A DNA stretch of 64,000 nt from Strigamia acuminata (GCA_949358305.1 OX442323.1:434001-498000); one strand, 5' to 3'. Positions 43,251 through 58,945 are shown, numbered from the stretch's first letter. Made by a program: numbers and translations. Notes: generated by a model from the letters alone, not told the origin.

Positions 43251-46200
43251 AAGGCTCCAATGTAAGTTTTAGAAACATCTAACTAATCATTTGGGAGAAT
43301 AGACTTTTGATCTCATCACAGTTGACTTAGCACAAACACCACAAGACCAATGTCTCTGAATGTTCAGAAATAGCGTTTAAACCTTAGTAGAAGGCTCCAA
43401 TGTAAGTTTTAGAAACATCTAACTAATGATTTGGGAGAATAGACTTTTGATCTCATCACAGTTGACTTAGCACAAACACCACAACACCAATGTTTCTGAA
43501 TGTTCAGAAATAGTGTTTAAACCTTAGTAGAAAGCTCCAATGTAAGTTTTAGAAACATCTAACTAATGATTTGGGAGAATAGACTTTTGATCTCATCACA
43601 GTTGACTTAGCACAAACACCACAAGACCAATGTCTCTGAATGTTCAGAAATAGTGTTTAAACCTTAGTAGAAGGCTCCAATGTAAGTTTTAGAAACATCT
43701 AACTAATGATTTAGGAGAATAGACTTTTGATCTCATCACAGTTGACTTAGCACAAACACCACAAGTCCAATGTCTCTGAATGTTCAGAAATAGTGTTTAA
43801 ACCTTAGTAGAAGGCTCCAATGTAAGTTTTAGAAACATCTAACTAATGATTTGGGAGAATAGACTTTTGATCTCATCACAGTTGACTTAGCACAAACACC
43901 ACAAGACCAATGTCTCTGAATGTTCAGAAATAGTGTTTAAACCTTAGTAGAAGGCTCCAATGTAAGTTTTAGAAACATCTAACTAATGATTTGAGAGAAT
44001 AGACTTTTGATCTCATCACAGTTGACTTAGCACAAACACCACAAGACCAATGTCTCTGAATGTTCAGAAATAGTGTTTAAACCTTAGTAGAAGGCTCCAA
44101 TGTAAGTTTTAGAAACATCTAACTAATGATTTGGGAGAATAGACTTTTGATCTCATCACAGTTGACTTAGCACAAACACCACAAGACCAATGTTTCTGAA
44201 TGTTCAGAAATAGTGTTTAAACCTTAGTAGAAGACTCCAATGTAAGTTTTAGAAACATCTAACCAATGATTTGGGAGAATAGACTTTTGATCTCATCACA
44301 GTTGACTTAGCACAAACACCACAAGTCCAATGTCTCTGAATGTTCAGAAATAGTGTTTAAACCTTAGTAGAAACCTTCAATGTAAGTTTTAGCAACATCC
44401 AAGCAATACATTTTGAAAAAAAAATTTTGAGCTTATTTCACATCGCAGTTGACTTAGCACAAACACCACAAGACCAATGTCTCTGAATGTTCAGAAATAG
44501 TGTTTAAACCTTAGTAGAAAGCTCCAATGTAAGTTTTAGAAACATCTAACTAATGATTTGGGAGAATAGACTTTTGATCTCATCACAGTTGACTTAGCAC
44601 AAACACCACAAGTCCAATGTCTCTGAATGTTCAGAAATAGTGTTTAAACCCTAGTAGAAGCCTTCAATTTAAATTTTAGCAACATCCAAGCACTGATTTG
44701 GGAGAATAGACTTTTGATCTCATCACAGATGACTTAGCACAAACACCACAAGACCAATGTCTCTGAATGTTCAGAAATAGGGTTTAAACCTTAGTAGAAG
44801 GCTCCAATGTAAGTTTTAGAAACATCTAACTAATCATTTGGGAGAATAGACTTTTGATCTCATCACAGTTGACTTAGCACAAACACCACAAGACCAATGT
44901 CTCTGAATGTTCAGAAATAGCGTTTAAACCTTAGTAGAAGGCTCCAATGTAAGTTTTAGAAACATCTAACTAATGATTTGGGAGAATAGACTTTTGATCT
45001 CATCACAGTTGACTTAGCACAAACACCACAACACCAATGTTTCTGAATGTTCAGAAATAGTGTTTAAACCTTAGTAGAAAGCTCCAATGTAAGTTTTAGA
45101 AACATCTAACTAATGATTTGGGAGAATAGACTTTTGATCTCATCACAGTTGACTTAGCACAAACACCACAAGACCAATGTCTCTGAATGTTCAGAAATAG
45201 TGTTTAAACCTTAGTAGAAGGCTCCAATGTAAGTTTTAGAAACATCTAACTAATGATTTAGGAGAATAGACTTTTGATCTCATCACAGTTGACTTAGCAC
45301 AAACACCACAAGACCAATGTCTCTGAATGTTCAGAAATAGTGTTTAAACCTTAGTAGAAGGCTCCAATGTAAGTTTTAGAAACATCTAACTAATGATTTG
45401 AGAGAATAGACTTTTGATCTCATCACAGTTGACTTAGCACAAACACCACAAGACCAATGTCTCTGAATGTTCAGAAATAGTGTTTAAACCTTAGTAGAAG
45501 GCTCCAATGTAAGTTTTAGAAACATTTAACTAATGATTTGGGAGAATAGACTTTTGATCTCATCACAGTTGACTTAGCACAAACACCACAAGTCCAATGT
45601 CTCTGAATGTTCAGAAATAGTGTTTAAACCTTAGTAGAAGCCTTCAATTTAAATTTTAGCAACATCCAAGCACTGATTTGGGAGAATAGACTTTTGATCT
45701 CATCACAGTTGACTTAGCACAAACACCACAAGACCAATGTCTCTGAATGTTCAGAAATAGTGTTTAAACCTTAGTAGAAGGCTCCAATGTAAGTTTTAGA
45801 AACATCTAACTAATGATTTGGGAGAATAGACTTTTGATCTCATCACAGTTGACTTAGCACAAACACCACAAGTCCAATGTCTCTGAACGTTCAGAAATAG
45901 TAGAAGCCTTCAATTTAAATTTTAGCAACATCCAAGCACTGATTTGGGAGAATAGACTTTTGATCTCATCACAGATGACTTAGCACAAACACCACAAGAC
46001 CAATGTCTCTGAATGTTCAGAAATAGGGTTTAAACCTTAGTAGAAGCCTTCAATTTAAATTTTAGCAACATCCAAGCAGTGATTTGGGAGAATAGACTTT
46101 TGATCTCATCACAGTTGACTTAGCACAAACACCACAAGACCAATCTCTCTGAATGTTCAGAAATAGTGTTTAAACCTTAGTAGAAGCCTTCAATGTAAGT

Positions 46201-49200
46201 TTTAGCAACATCCAAGCAATCCATTTTGAAAAATAAATTTTGAGCTTATTTCACATCGCAGTTGACTTAGCACAAACACCACAAGACCAATGTCTTTGAA
46301 TGTTCAGAAATAGTGTTTAAACCTTAGTAGAAGGCTCCAATGTAAGTTTTAGAAACATCTAACCAATGATTTGGGAGAATAGACTTTTGATCTCATCACA
46401 GTTGACTTAGCACAAACACCACAAGTCCAATGTCTCTGAATGTTCAGAAATAGTGTTTAAACCTTAGTAGAAGGCTCCAATGTAAGTTTTAGAAACATTT
46501 AACTAATGATTTGGGAGAATAGACTTTTGATCTCATCACAGTTGACTTAGCACAAACACCACAAGTCCAATGTCTCTGAATGTTCAGAAATAGTGTTTAA
46601 ACCTTAGTAGAAGCCTTCAATTTAAATTTTAGCAACATCCAAGCACTGATTTGGGAGAATAGACTTTTGATCTCATCACAGTTGACTTAGCACAAACACC
46701 ACAAGACCAATGTCTCTGAATGTTCAGAAATAGGGTTTAAACCTTAGTAGAAGGCTCCAATGTAAGTTTTAGAAACATCTAACCAATGATTTGGGAGAAT
46801 AGACTTTTGATCTCATCACAGTTGACTTAGCACAAACACCACAAGACCAATGTCTCTGAATGTTCAGAAATAGTGTTTAAACCTTAGTAGAAGGCTTCAA
46901 TGTAAGTTTTAGAAACATCTAACTAATGATTTGGGAGAATAGACTTTTGATCTCATCACAGTTGACTTAGCACAAACACCACAAGACCAATGTTTCTGAA
47001 TGTTCAGAAATAGTGTTTAAACCTTAGTAGAAGGCTCCAATGTAAGTTTTAGAAACATCTAACCAATGATTTGGGAGAATAGACTTTTGATCTCATCACA
47101 GTTGACTTAGCACAAACACCACAAGTCCAATGTCTCTGAATGTTCAGAAATAGTGTTTAAACCTTAGTAGAAGGCTCCAATGTAAGTTTTAGAAACATTT
47201 AACTAATGATTTGGGAGAATAGACTTTTGATCTCATCACAGTTGACTTAGCACAAACACCACAAGTCCAATGTCTCTGAATGTTCAGAAATAGTGTTTAA
47301 ACCTTAGTAGAAGCCTTCAATTTAAATTTTAGCAACATCCAAGCACTGATTTGGGAGAATAGACTTTTGATCTCATCACAGTTGACTTAGCACAAACACC
47401 ACAAGACCAATGTCTTTGAATGTTCAGAAATAGTGTTTAAACCTTAGTAGAAGGCTCCAATGTAAGTTTTAGAAACATCTAACTAATGATTTGGGAGAAT
47501 AGACTTTTGATCTCATCACAGTTGACTTAGCACAAACACCACAAGTCCAATGTCTCTGAACGTTCAGAAATAGTAGAAGCCTTCAATTTAAATTTTAGCA
47601 ACATCCAAGCACTGATTTGGGAGAATAGACTTTTGATCTCATCACAGATGACCTAGCACAAACACCACAAGACCAATGTCTCTGAATGTTCAGAAATAGG
47701 GTTTAAACCTTAGTAGAAGGCTCCAATGTAAGTTTTAGAAACATCTAACCAATGATTTGGGAGAATAGACTTTTGATCTCATCACAGTTGACTTAGCACA
47801 AACACCACAAGACCAATGTCTCTGAATGTTCAGAAATAGTGTTTAAACCTTAGTAGAAGGCTCCAATGTAAGTTTTAGAAACATCTAACTAATGATTTGG
47901 GAGAATAGACTTTTGATCTCATCACAGTTGACTTAGCACAAACACCACAAGACCAATGTTTCTGAATGTTCAGAAATAATGTTTAAACCTTAGTAGAAGG
48001 CTCCAATGTAAGTTTTAGAAACATCTAACCAATGATTTGGGAGAATAGACTTTTGATCTCATCACAGTTGACTTAGCACAAACACCACAAGTCCAATGTC
48101 TCTAAATGTTCAGAAATAGTGTTTAAACCTTAGTAGAAGCCTTTAATGTAAGTTTTAGCAACATCCAAGCAATACATTTTGAAAAAAAAATTTTGAGCTT
48201 ATTTCACATCGCAGTTGACTTAGCACAAACACCACAAGACCAATGTCTCTGAATGTTCAGAAATAGTGTTTAAACCTTAGTAGAAGGCTCCGATGTAAGT
48301 TTTAGAAACATCTAACCAATGATTTGGGAGAATAGACTTTTGATCTCATCACAGTTGACTTAGCACAAACACCACAAGACCAATGTCTCTGAATGTTCAG
48401 AAATAGCGTTTAAACATTAGTAGAAGGCTCCAATGTAAGTTTTAGAAACATCTAACTAATGAATTGGGAGAATAGACTTTTGATCTCATCACAGTTGACT
48501 TAGCACAAACACCACAACACCAATGTTTCTGAATGTTCAGAAATAGTGTTTAAACCTTAGTAGAAGGCTCCAATGTAAGTTTTAGAAACATCTAACTAAT
48601 GATTTGGGAGAATAGACTTTTGATCTCATCACAGTTGACTTAGCACAAACACCACAAGACCAATGTTTCTGAATGTTCAGAAATAGTGTTTAAACCTTAG
48701 TAGAAGGCTCCAATGTAAGTTTTAGAAACATCTAACCAATGATTTGGGAGAATAGACTTTTGATCTCATCACAGTTGACTTAGCACAAACACCACAAGTC
48801 CAATGTCTCTGAATGTTCAGAAATAGTTTTTTAAACCTTAGTAGAAACCTTCAATGTAAGTTTTAGCAACATCCAAGCAATACATTTTGAAAAAAAAATT
48901 TTGAGCTTATTTCACATCGCAGTTGACTTAGCACAAACACCACAAGACCAATGTCTCTGAATGTTCAGAAATAGTGTTTAAACCTTAGTAGAAAGCTCCA
49001 ATGTAAGTTTTAGAAACATCTAACTAATGATTTGGGAGAATAGACTTTTGATCTCATCACAGTTGACTTAGCACAAACACCACAAGTCCAATGTCTCTGA
49101 ATGTTCAGAAATAGTGTTTAAACCCTAGTAGAAGCCTTCAATTTAAATTTTAGCAACATCCAAGCACTGATTTGGGAGAATAGACTTTTGATCTCATCAC

Positions 49201-52200
49201 AGATGACTTAGCACAAACACCACAAGACCAATGTCTCTGAATGTTCAGAAATAGGGTTTAAACCTTAGTAGAAGGCTCCAATGTAAGTTTTAGAAACATC
49301 TAACTAATCATTTGGGAGAATAGACTTTTGATCTCATCACAGTTGACTTAGCACAAACACCACAAGACCAATGTCTCTGAATGTTCAGAAATAGCGTTTA
49401 AACCTTAGTAGAAGGCTCCAATGTAAGTTTTAGAAACATCTAACTAATGATTTGGGAGAATAGACTTTTGATCTCATCACAGTTGACTTAGCACAAACAC
49501 CACAACACCAATGTTTCTGAATGTTCAGAAATAGTGTTTAAACCTTAGTAGAAGGCTCCAATGTAAGTTTTAGAAACATCTAACCAATGATTTGGGAGAA
49601 TAGACTTTTGATCTCATCACAGTTGACTTAGCACAAACACCACAAGACCAATATTTCTGAATGTTCAGAAATAGTGTTTAAACCTTAGTAGAAGGCTCCA
49701 ATGTAAGTTTTAGAAACATCTAACCAATGATTTGGGAGAATAGACTTTTGATCTCATCACAGTTGACTTAGCACAAACACCACAAGTCCAATGTCTCTGA
49801 ATGTTCAGAAATAGTGTTTAAACCTTAGTAGAAGGCTCCAATGTAAGTTTTAGAAACATCTAACTAATGATTTGGGAGAATAGACTTTTGATCTCATCAC
49901 AGTTGACTTAGCACAAACACCACAAGTCCAATGTCTCTGAATGTTCAGAAATAGTGTTTAAACCTTAGTAGAAACCTTCAATGTAAGTTTTAGCAACATC
50001 CAAGCAATACATTTTGAAAAAAAAATTTTGAGCTTATTTCACATCGCAGTTGACTTAGCACAAACACCACAAGACCAATGTCTCTGAATGTTCAGAAATA
50101 GTGTTTAAACCTTAGTAGAAAGCTCCAATGTAAGTTTTAGAAACATCTAACTAATGATTTGGGAGAATAGACTTTTGATCTCATCACAGTTGACTTAGCA
50201 CAAACACCACAAGTCCAATGTCTCTGAATGTTCAGAAATAGTGTTTAAACCCTAGTAGAAGCCTTCAATTTAAATTTTAGCAACATCCAAGCACTGATTT
50301 GGGAGAATAGACTTTTGATCTCATCACAGATGACTTAGCACAAACACCACAAGACCAATGTCTCTGAATGTTCAGAAATAGGGTTTAAACCTTAGTAGAA
50401 GGCTCCAATGTAAGTTTTAGAAACATCTAACTAATCATTTGGGAGAATAGACTTTTGATCTCATCACAGTTGACTTAGCACAAACACCACAAGACCAATG
50501 TCTCTGAATGTTCAGAAATAGCGTTTAAACCTTAGTAGAAGGCTCCAATGTAAGTTTTAGAAACATCTAACTAATGATTTGGGAGAATAGACTTTTGATC
50601 TCATCACAGTTGACTTAGCACAAACACCACAAGTCCAATGTCTCTGAATGTTCAGAAATAGTGTTTAAACCTTAGTAGAAAGCTCCAATGTAAGTTTTAG
50701 AAACATCTAACTAATGATTTGGGAGAATAGACTTTTGATCTCATCACAGTTGACTTAGCACAAACACCACAAGACCAATGTCTCTGAATGTTCAGAAATA
50801 GTGTTTAAACCTTAGTAGAAGGCTCCAATGTAAGTTTTAGAAACATCTAACTAATGATTTAGGAGAATAGACTTTTGATCTCATCACAGTTGACTTAGCA
50901 CAAACACCACAAGACCAATGTCTCTGAATGTTCAGAAATAGTGTTTAAACCTTAGTAGAAGGCTCCAATGTAAGTTTTAGAAACATCTAACTAATGATTT
51001 GGGAGAATAGACTTTTGATCTCATCACAGTTGACTTAGCACAAACACCACAAGACCAATGTCTGAATGTTCAGAAATAGTGTTTAAACCTTAGTAGAAGG
51101 CTCCAATGTAAGTTTTAGAAACATCTAACTAATGATTTGAGAGAATAGACTTTTGATCTCATCACAGTTGACTTAGCACAAACACCACAAGACCAATGTC
51201 TCTGAATGTTCAGAAATAGTGTTTAAACCTTAGTAGAAGGCTCCAATGTAAGTTTTAGAAACATCTAACTAATGATTTGGGAGAATAGACTTTTGATCTC
51301 ATCACAGTTGACTTAGCACAAACACCACAAGAATAATGTCTCTGAATGTTCAGAATTAAGGTTTAAACCTTAGTAGAAGGCTCCAATGTAAGTTTTAGAA
51401 ACATCTAACTAATGATTTGGGAGAATAGACTTTTGATCTCATCACAGTTGACTTAGCACAAACACCACAAGTCCAATGTCTCTGAATGTTCAGAAATAGT
51501 GTTTAAACCTTAGTAGAAGCCTTCAATGTAAGTTTTAGCAACATCCAAGCAATACATTTTGAAAAAAAAATTTTGAGCTTATTTCACATCGCAGTTGACT
51601 TAGCACAAACACCACAAGACCAATGTCTCTGAATGTTCAGAAATAGTGTTTAAACCTTAGTAGAAGGCTCCAATGTAAGTTTTAGAAACATCTAACTAAT
51701 GATTTGGGAGAATAGACTTTTGATCTCATCACAGTTGACTTAGCACAAACACCACAAGACCAATGTTTCTGAATGTTCAGAAATAGTGTTTAAACCTTAG
51801 TAGAAGGCTCCAATGTAAGTTTTAGAAACATCTAACCAATGATTTGGGAGAATAGACTTTTGATCTCATCACAGTTGACTTAGCACAAACACCACAAGAC
51901 CAATCTCTCTGAATGTTCAGAAATAGTGTTTAAACCTTAGTAGAAGCCTTCAATGTAAGTTTTAGCAACATCCAAGCAATCCATTTTGAAAAAAAAATTT
52001 TGAGCTTATTTCACATCGCAGTTGACTTAGCACAAACACCACAAGACCAATGTCTTTGAATGTTCAGAAATAGTGTTTAAACCTTAGTAGAAGGCTCCAA
52101 TGTAAGTTTTAGAAACATTTAACTAATGATTTGGGAGAATAGACTTTTGATCTCATCACAGTTGACTTAGCACAAACACCACAAGTCCAATGTCTCTGAA

Positions 52201-55200
52201 TGTTCAGAAATAGTGTTTAAACCTTAGTAGAAGCCTTCAATTTAAATTTTAGCAACATCCAAGCACTGATTTGGGAGAATAGACTTTTGATCTCATCACA
52301 GTTGACTTAGCACAAACACCACAAGACCAATGTCTCTGAATGTTCAGAAATAGTGTTTAAACCTTAGTAGAAGGCTCCAATGTAAGTTTTAGAAACATCT
52401 AACTAATGATTTGGGAGAATAGACTTTTGATCTCATCACAGTTGACTTAGCACAAACACCACAAGTCCAATGTCTCTGAACGTTCAGAAATAGTAGAAGC
52501 CTTCAATTTAAATTTTAGCAACATCCAAGCACTGATTTGGGAGAATAGACTTTTGATCTCATCACAGATGACTTAGCACAAACACCACAAGACCAATGTC
52601 TCTGAATGTTCAGAAATAGGGTTTAAACCTTAGTAGAAGCCTTCAATTTAAATTTTAGCAACATCCAAGCAGTGATTTGGGAGAATAGACTTTTGATCTC
52701 ATCACAGTTGACTTAGCACAAACACCACAAGACCAATCTCTCTGAATGTTCAGAAATAGTGTTTAAACCTTAGTAGAAGCCTTCAATGTAAGTTTTAGCA
52801 ACATCCAAGCAATCCATTTTGAAAAAAAAATTTTGAGCTTATTTCACATCGCAGTTGACTTAGCACAAACACCACAAGACCAATGTCTTTGAATGTTCAG
52901 AAATAGTGTTTAAACCTTAGTAGAAGGCTCCAATGTAAGTTTTAGAAACATTTAACTAATGATTTGGGAGAATAGACTTTTGATCTCATCACAGTTGACT
53001 TAGCACAAACACCACAAGTCCAATGTCTCTGAATGTTCAGAAATAGTGTTTAAACCTTAGTAGAAGCCTTCAATTTAAATTTTAGCAACATCCAAGCACT
53101 GATTTGGGAGAATAGACTTTTGATCTCATCACAGTTGACTTAGCACAAACACCACAAGACCAATGTCTCTGAATGTTCAGAAATAGTGTTTAAACCTTAG
53201 TAGAAGGCTCCAATGTAAGTTTTAGAAACATCTAACTAATGATTTGGGAGAATAGACTTTTGATCTCATCACAGTTGACTTAGCACAAACACCACAAGAA
53301 TAATGTCTCTGAATGTTCAGAATTAAGGTTTAAACCTTAGTAGAAGGCTCCAATGTAAGTTTTAGAAACATCTAACTAATGATTTGGGAGAATAGACTTT
53401 TGATCTCATCACAGTTGACTTAGCACAAACACCACAAGTCCAATGTCTCTGAATGTTCAGAAATAGTGTTTAAACCTTAGTAGAAGCCTTCAATGTAAGT
53501 TTTAGCAACATCCAAGCAATACATTTTGAAAAAAAAATTTTGAGCTTATTTCACATCGCAGTTGACTTAGCACAAACACCACAAGACCAATGTCTCTGAA
53601 TGTTCAGAAATAGTGTTTAAACCTTAGTAGAAGGCTCCAATGTAAGTTTTAGAAACATCTAACTAATGATTTGGGAGAATAGACTTTTGATCTCATCACA
53701 GTTGACTTAGCACAAACACCACAAGACCAATGTTTCTGAATGTTCAGAAATAGTGTTTAAACCTTAGTAGAAGGCTCCAATGTAAGTTTTAGAAACATCT
53801 AACCAATGATTTGGGAGAATAGACTTTTGATCTCATCACAGTTGACTTAGCACAAACACCACAAGACCAATCTCTCTGAATGTTCAGAAATAGTGTTTAA
53901 ACCTTAGTAGAAGCCTTCAATGTAAGTTTTAGCAACATCCAAGCAATCCATTTTGAAAAAAAAATTTTGAGCTTATTTCACATCGCAGTTGACTTAGCAC
54001 AAACACCACAAGACCAATGTCTTTGAATGTTCAGAAATAGTGTTTAAACCTTAGTAGAAGGCTCCAATGTAAGTTTTAGAAACATTTAACTAATGATTTG
54101 GGAGAATAGACTTTTGATCTCATCACAGTTGACTTAGCACAAACACCACAAGTCCAATGTCTCTGAATGTTCAGAAATAGTGTTTAAACCTTAGTAGAAG
54201 CCTTCAATTTAAATTTTAGCAACATCCAAGCACTGATTTGGGAGAATAGACTTTTGATCTCATCACAGTTGACTTAGCACAAACACCACAAGACCAATGT
54301 CTCTGAATGTTCAGAAATAGTGTTTAAACCTTAGTAGAAGGCTCCAATGTAAGTTTTAGAAACATCTAACTAATGATTTGGGAGAATAGACTTTTGATCT
54401 CATCACAGTTGACTTAGCACAAACACCACAAGTCCAATGTCTCTGAACGTTCAGAAATAGTAGAAGCCTTCAATTTAAATTTTAGCAACATCCAAGCACT
54501 GATTTGGGAGAATAGACTTTTGATCTCATCACAGATGACTTAGCACAAACACCACAAGACCAATGTCTCTGAATGTTCAGAAATAGGGTTTAAACCTTAG
54601 TAGAAGCCTTCAATTTAAATTTTAGCAACATCCAAGCAGTGATTTGGGAGAATAGACTTTTGATCTCATCACAGTTGACTTAGCACAAACACCACAAGAC
54701 CAATCTCTCTGAATGTTCAGAAATAGTGTTTAAACCTTAGTAGAAGCCTTCAATGTAAGTTTTAGCAACATCCAAGCAATCCATTTTGAAAAAAAAATTT
54801 TGAGCTTATTTCACATCGCAGTTGACTTAGCACAAACACCACAAGACCAATGTCTTTGAATGTTCAGAAATAGTGTTTAAACCTTAGTAGAAGGCTCCAA
54901 TGTAAGTTTTAGAAACATTTAACTAATGATTTGGGAGAATAGACTTTTGATCTCATCACAGTTGACTTAGCACAAACACCACAAGTCCAATGTCTCTGAA
55001 TGTTCAGAAATAGTGTTTAAACCTTAGTAGAAGCCTTCAATTTAAATTTTAGCAACATCCAAGCACTGATTTGGGAGAATAGACTTTTGATCTCATCACA
55101 GTTGACTTAGCACAAACACCACAAGACCAATGTCTCTGAATGTTCAGAAATAGTGTTTAAACCTTAGTAGAAGGCTCCAATGTAAGTTTTAGAAACATCT

Positions 55201-57985
55201 AACTAATGATTTGGGAGAATAGACTTTTGATCTCATCACAGTTGACTTAGCACAAACACCACAAGTCCAATGTCTCTGAACGTTCAGAAATAGTAGAAGC
55301 CTTCAATTTAAATTTTAGCAACATCCAAGCACTGATTTGGGAGAATAGACTTTTGATCTCATCACAGATGACTTAGCACAAACACCACAAGACCAATGTC
55401 TCTGAATGTTCAGAAATAGGGTTTAAACCTTAGTAGAAGGCTCCAATGTAAGTTTTAGAAACATCTAACCAATGATTTGGGAGAATAGACTTTTGATCTC
55501 ATCACAGTTGACTTAGCACAAACACCACAAGACCAATGTTTCTGAATGTTCAGAAATAGTGTTTAAACCTTAGTAGAAGGCTCCAATGTAAGTTTTAGAA
55601 ACATCTAACCAATGATTTGGGAGAATAGACTTTTGATCTCATCACAGTTGACTTAGCACAAACACCACAAGTCCAATGTCTCTGAATGTTCAGAAATAGT
55701 GTTTAAACCTTAGTAGAAGGCTCCAATGTAAGTTTTAGAAACATTTAACTAATGATTTGGGAGAATAGACTTTTGATCTCATCACAGTTGACTTAGCACA
55801 AACACCACAAGACCAATGTCTTTGAATGTTCAGAAATAGTGTTTAAACCTTAGTAGAAGGCTCCAATGTAAGTTTTAGAAACATCTAACTAATGATTTGG
55901 GAGAATAGACTTTTGATCTCATCACAGTTGACTTAGCACAAACACCACAAGTCCAATGTCTCTGAACGTTCAGAAATAGTAGAAGCCTTCAATTTAAATT
56001 TTAGCAACATCCAAGCACTGATTTGGGAGAATAGACTTTTGATCTCATCACAGATGACCTAGCACAAACACCACAAGACCAATGTCTCTGAATGTTCAGA
56101 AATAGGGTTTAAACCTTAGTAGAAGGCTCCAATGTAAGTTTTAGAAACATCTAACCAATGATTTGGGAGAATAGACTTTTGATCTCATCACAGTTGACTT
56201 AGCACAAACACCACAAGACCAATGTCTCTGAATGTTCAGAAATAGTGTTTAAACCTTAGTAGAAGGCTCCAATGTAAGTTTTAGAAACATCTAACTAATG
56301 ATTTGGGAGAATAGACTTTTGATCTCATCACAGTTGACTTAGCACAAACACCACAAGACCAATGTTTCTGAATGTTCAGAAATAGTGTTTAAACCTTAGT
56401 AGAAGGCTCCAATGTAAGTTTTAGAAACATCTAACCAATGATTTGGGAGAATAGACTTTTGATCTCATCACAGTTGACTTAGCACAAACACCACAAGTCC
56501 AATGTCTCTGAATGTTCAGAAATAGTGTTTAAACCTTAGTAGAAGCCTTTAATGTAAGTTTTAGCAACATCCAAGCAATACATTTTGAAAAAAAAATTTT
56601 GAGCTTATTTCACATCGCAGTTGACTTAGCACAAACACCACAAGACCAATGTCTCTGAATGTTCAGAAATAGTGTTTAAACCTTAGTAGAAGGCTCCGAT
56701 GTAAGTTTTAGAAACATCTAACCAATGATTTGGGAGAATAGACTTTTGATCTCATCACAGTTGACTTAGCACAAACACCACAAGACCAATGTCTCTGAAT
56801 GTTCAGAAATAGCGTTTAAACATTAGTAGAAGGCTCCAATGTAAGTTTTAGAAACATCTAACTAATGATTTGGGAGAATAGACTTTTGATCTCATCACAG
56901 TTGACTTAGCACAAACACCACAACACCAATGTTTCTGAATGTTCAGAAGTAGTGTTTAAACCTTAGTAGAAGGCTCCAATGTAAGTTTTAGAAACATCTA
57001 ACCAATGATTTGGGAGAATAGACTTTTGATCTCATCACAGTTGACTTAGCACAAACACCACAAGACCAATGTTTCTGAATGTTCAGAAATAGTGTTTAAA
57101 CCTTAGTAGAAGGCTCCAATGTAAGTTTTAGAAACATCTAACCAATGATTTGGGAGAATAGACTTTTGATCTCATCACAGTTGACTTAGCACAAACACCA
57201 CAAGTCCAATGTCTCTGAATGTTCAGAAATAGTGTTTAAACCTTAGTAGAAGCCTTTAATGTAAGTTTTAGCAACATCCAAGCAATACATTTTGAAAAAA
57301 AAATTTTGAGCTTATTTCACATCGCAGTTGACTTAGCACAAACACCACAAGACCAATGTCTCTGAATGTTCAGAAATAGTGTTTAAACCTTAGTAGAAGG
57401 CTCCGATGTAAGTTTTAGAAACATCTAACCAATGATTTGGGAGAATAGACTTTTGATCTCATCACAGTTGACTTAGCACAAACACCACAAGACCAATGTC
57501 TCTGAATGTTCAGAAATAGCGTTTAAACATTAGTAGAAGGCTCCAATGTAAGTTTTAGAAACATCTAACTAATGATTTGGGAGAATAGACTTTTGATCTC
57601 ATCACAGTTGACTTAGCACAAACACCACAACACCAATGTTTCTGAATGTTCAGAAATAGTGTTTAAACCTTAGTAGAAGGCTCCAATGTAAGTTTTAGAA
57701 ACATCTAACCAATGATTTGGGAGAATAGACTTTTGATCTCATCACAGTTGACTTAGCACAAACACCACAAGACCAATGTTTCTGAATGTTCAGAAATAGT
57801 GTTTAAACCTTAGTAGAAGGCTCCAATGTAAGTTTTAGAAACATCTAACCAATGATTTGGGAGAATAGACTTTTGATCTCATCACAGTTGACTTAGCACA
57901 AACACCACAAGTCCAATGTCTCTGAATGTTCAGAAATAGTGTTTAAACCTTAGTAGAAGCCTTCAATGTAAGTTTTAGCAACATC
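43251..57985. repeat. Satellite array, right block, with higher-order repeats
   Basis: About 105 head-to-tail monomers of 140, 147 and 126 bp. Marker variants show nested higher-order repeats. CAATCTCTCTG monomers recur at 51903, 52736, 53873 and 54706 (spacings 833, 1137, 833), where 833 equals one 147, four 140 and one 126. A GAATAATG/GAATTAAGG monomer recurs at 51331 and 53298 (1967 bp, fourteen monomers). CCTTTAATG monomers recur at 56546 and 57253 (707 bp, five monomers). Every monomer carries CTGAATGTTCAG or a one-base variant. No genes seen in 14.7 kb. Ends where element F is inserted. Confidence 0.97.
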
Positions 57986-58945
57986 TGTTGCAACTCGCCT
58001 CTGCCGTGATGCGACGAGTTGTAACGCGATGGGGAATTCTTGGCAAATTTCCCATAGGCCTATACTGAGAGGAGAAATGAGTTGACTTGAGTTTCTGCAC
58101 TGGATCTTGAGGGGAGCTGCTCCAGGGAGTTTGGGGTTAACTCTCCCTACTCACTCATGCTTTGTGTTGAAGGAAATAAAGCTTGTTGTTGAAAATTCCA
58201 CATAATGTTTTTATTCTTTTTTAAAACATTAAAATGGAGGCAAAATCCAACATAACTACATCTAATTCTTCATAACAAGAGTGTAACAACTTCATAACAA
58301 CAACAATTCTATAGCAACAACAAATTCACGAGGCACCTAGTGACTAAATTCATAAATAACATAAGTTAAAGCTTGCATTGTGCCTCATAATAGAGATAAA
58401 ATCAACTAAAATTAACAGAAATCATTGGAAAGAATTATAACAAATAGAATAGGAATAAACTTAACTAAATATGCAAATAACGCATCTAAAACAAGTCAAA
58501 TACACTGTAAAAATGCATTAATTGCAATCCATTACAAAATTAACAATTCCTTCTTTTCCAATGCACTTTTAAAGCAACTCAGATGCTTCAAACCCATCAT
58601 TCCGCCTTCACAACTGAACTGGGAACAGGACAAGACTTAGAAATAGGTAAACATAACATGAAAACATTGGAAAACAAGACTAAAAATTCCTAAACCTTGA
58701 CCTTGTCATTCTAAGAGATAAAATACCTAACAAACATTGTCTTTACTGAAAATTGGCACACAAAAAAAGACATGTAAAAATTCCTATTACAACAGAAAAA
58801 GATTAGATATTTGCTAAATAAATAATACAATTATAAGACCGAAATTAGTAACTCTTCTTTACATTTTCGAACACATAAAATCAAACTACTATCAAATTGA
58901 CGAGCAGTTGTGGTCTCTCTTTCCTCCTTTCTGTTGCTCGAAACA
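57986..58945 (-). repeat. 3' LTR of element F (960 bp)
   Basis: On the minus strand it starts TGTTTCGAGCAACAG (58945) and ends CGAGTTGCAACA (57986). Minus-strand poly(A) signal AATAAA at 58210-58215, followed by GAGTGAGTAGG as in the other families. The bases before it (57982-57985, CATC) would be the left target duplication; the right copy is outside the window. A 71-codon frame in both LTRs is not considered a gene. Confidence 0.9.

Noticed and set aside
43251-57985. CRISPR-like regularly spaced repeats
   Set aside because: Whole 140-bp units are repeated with no unique spacers, and the context is animal retrotransposons. It is a satellite.
58425-58640. 71-codon ORF in both F LTRs
   Set aside because: Antisense to the element, with no motif, and duplicated only because the LTR is duplicated.
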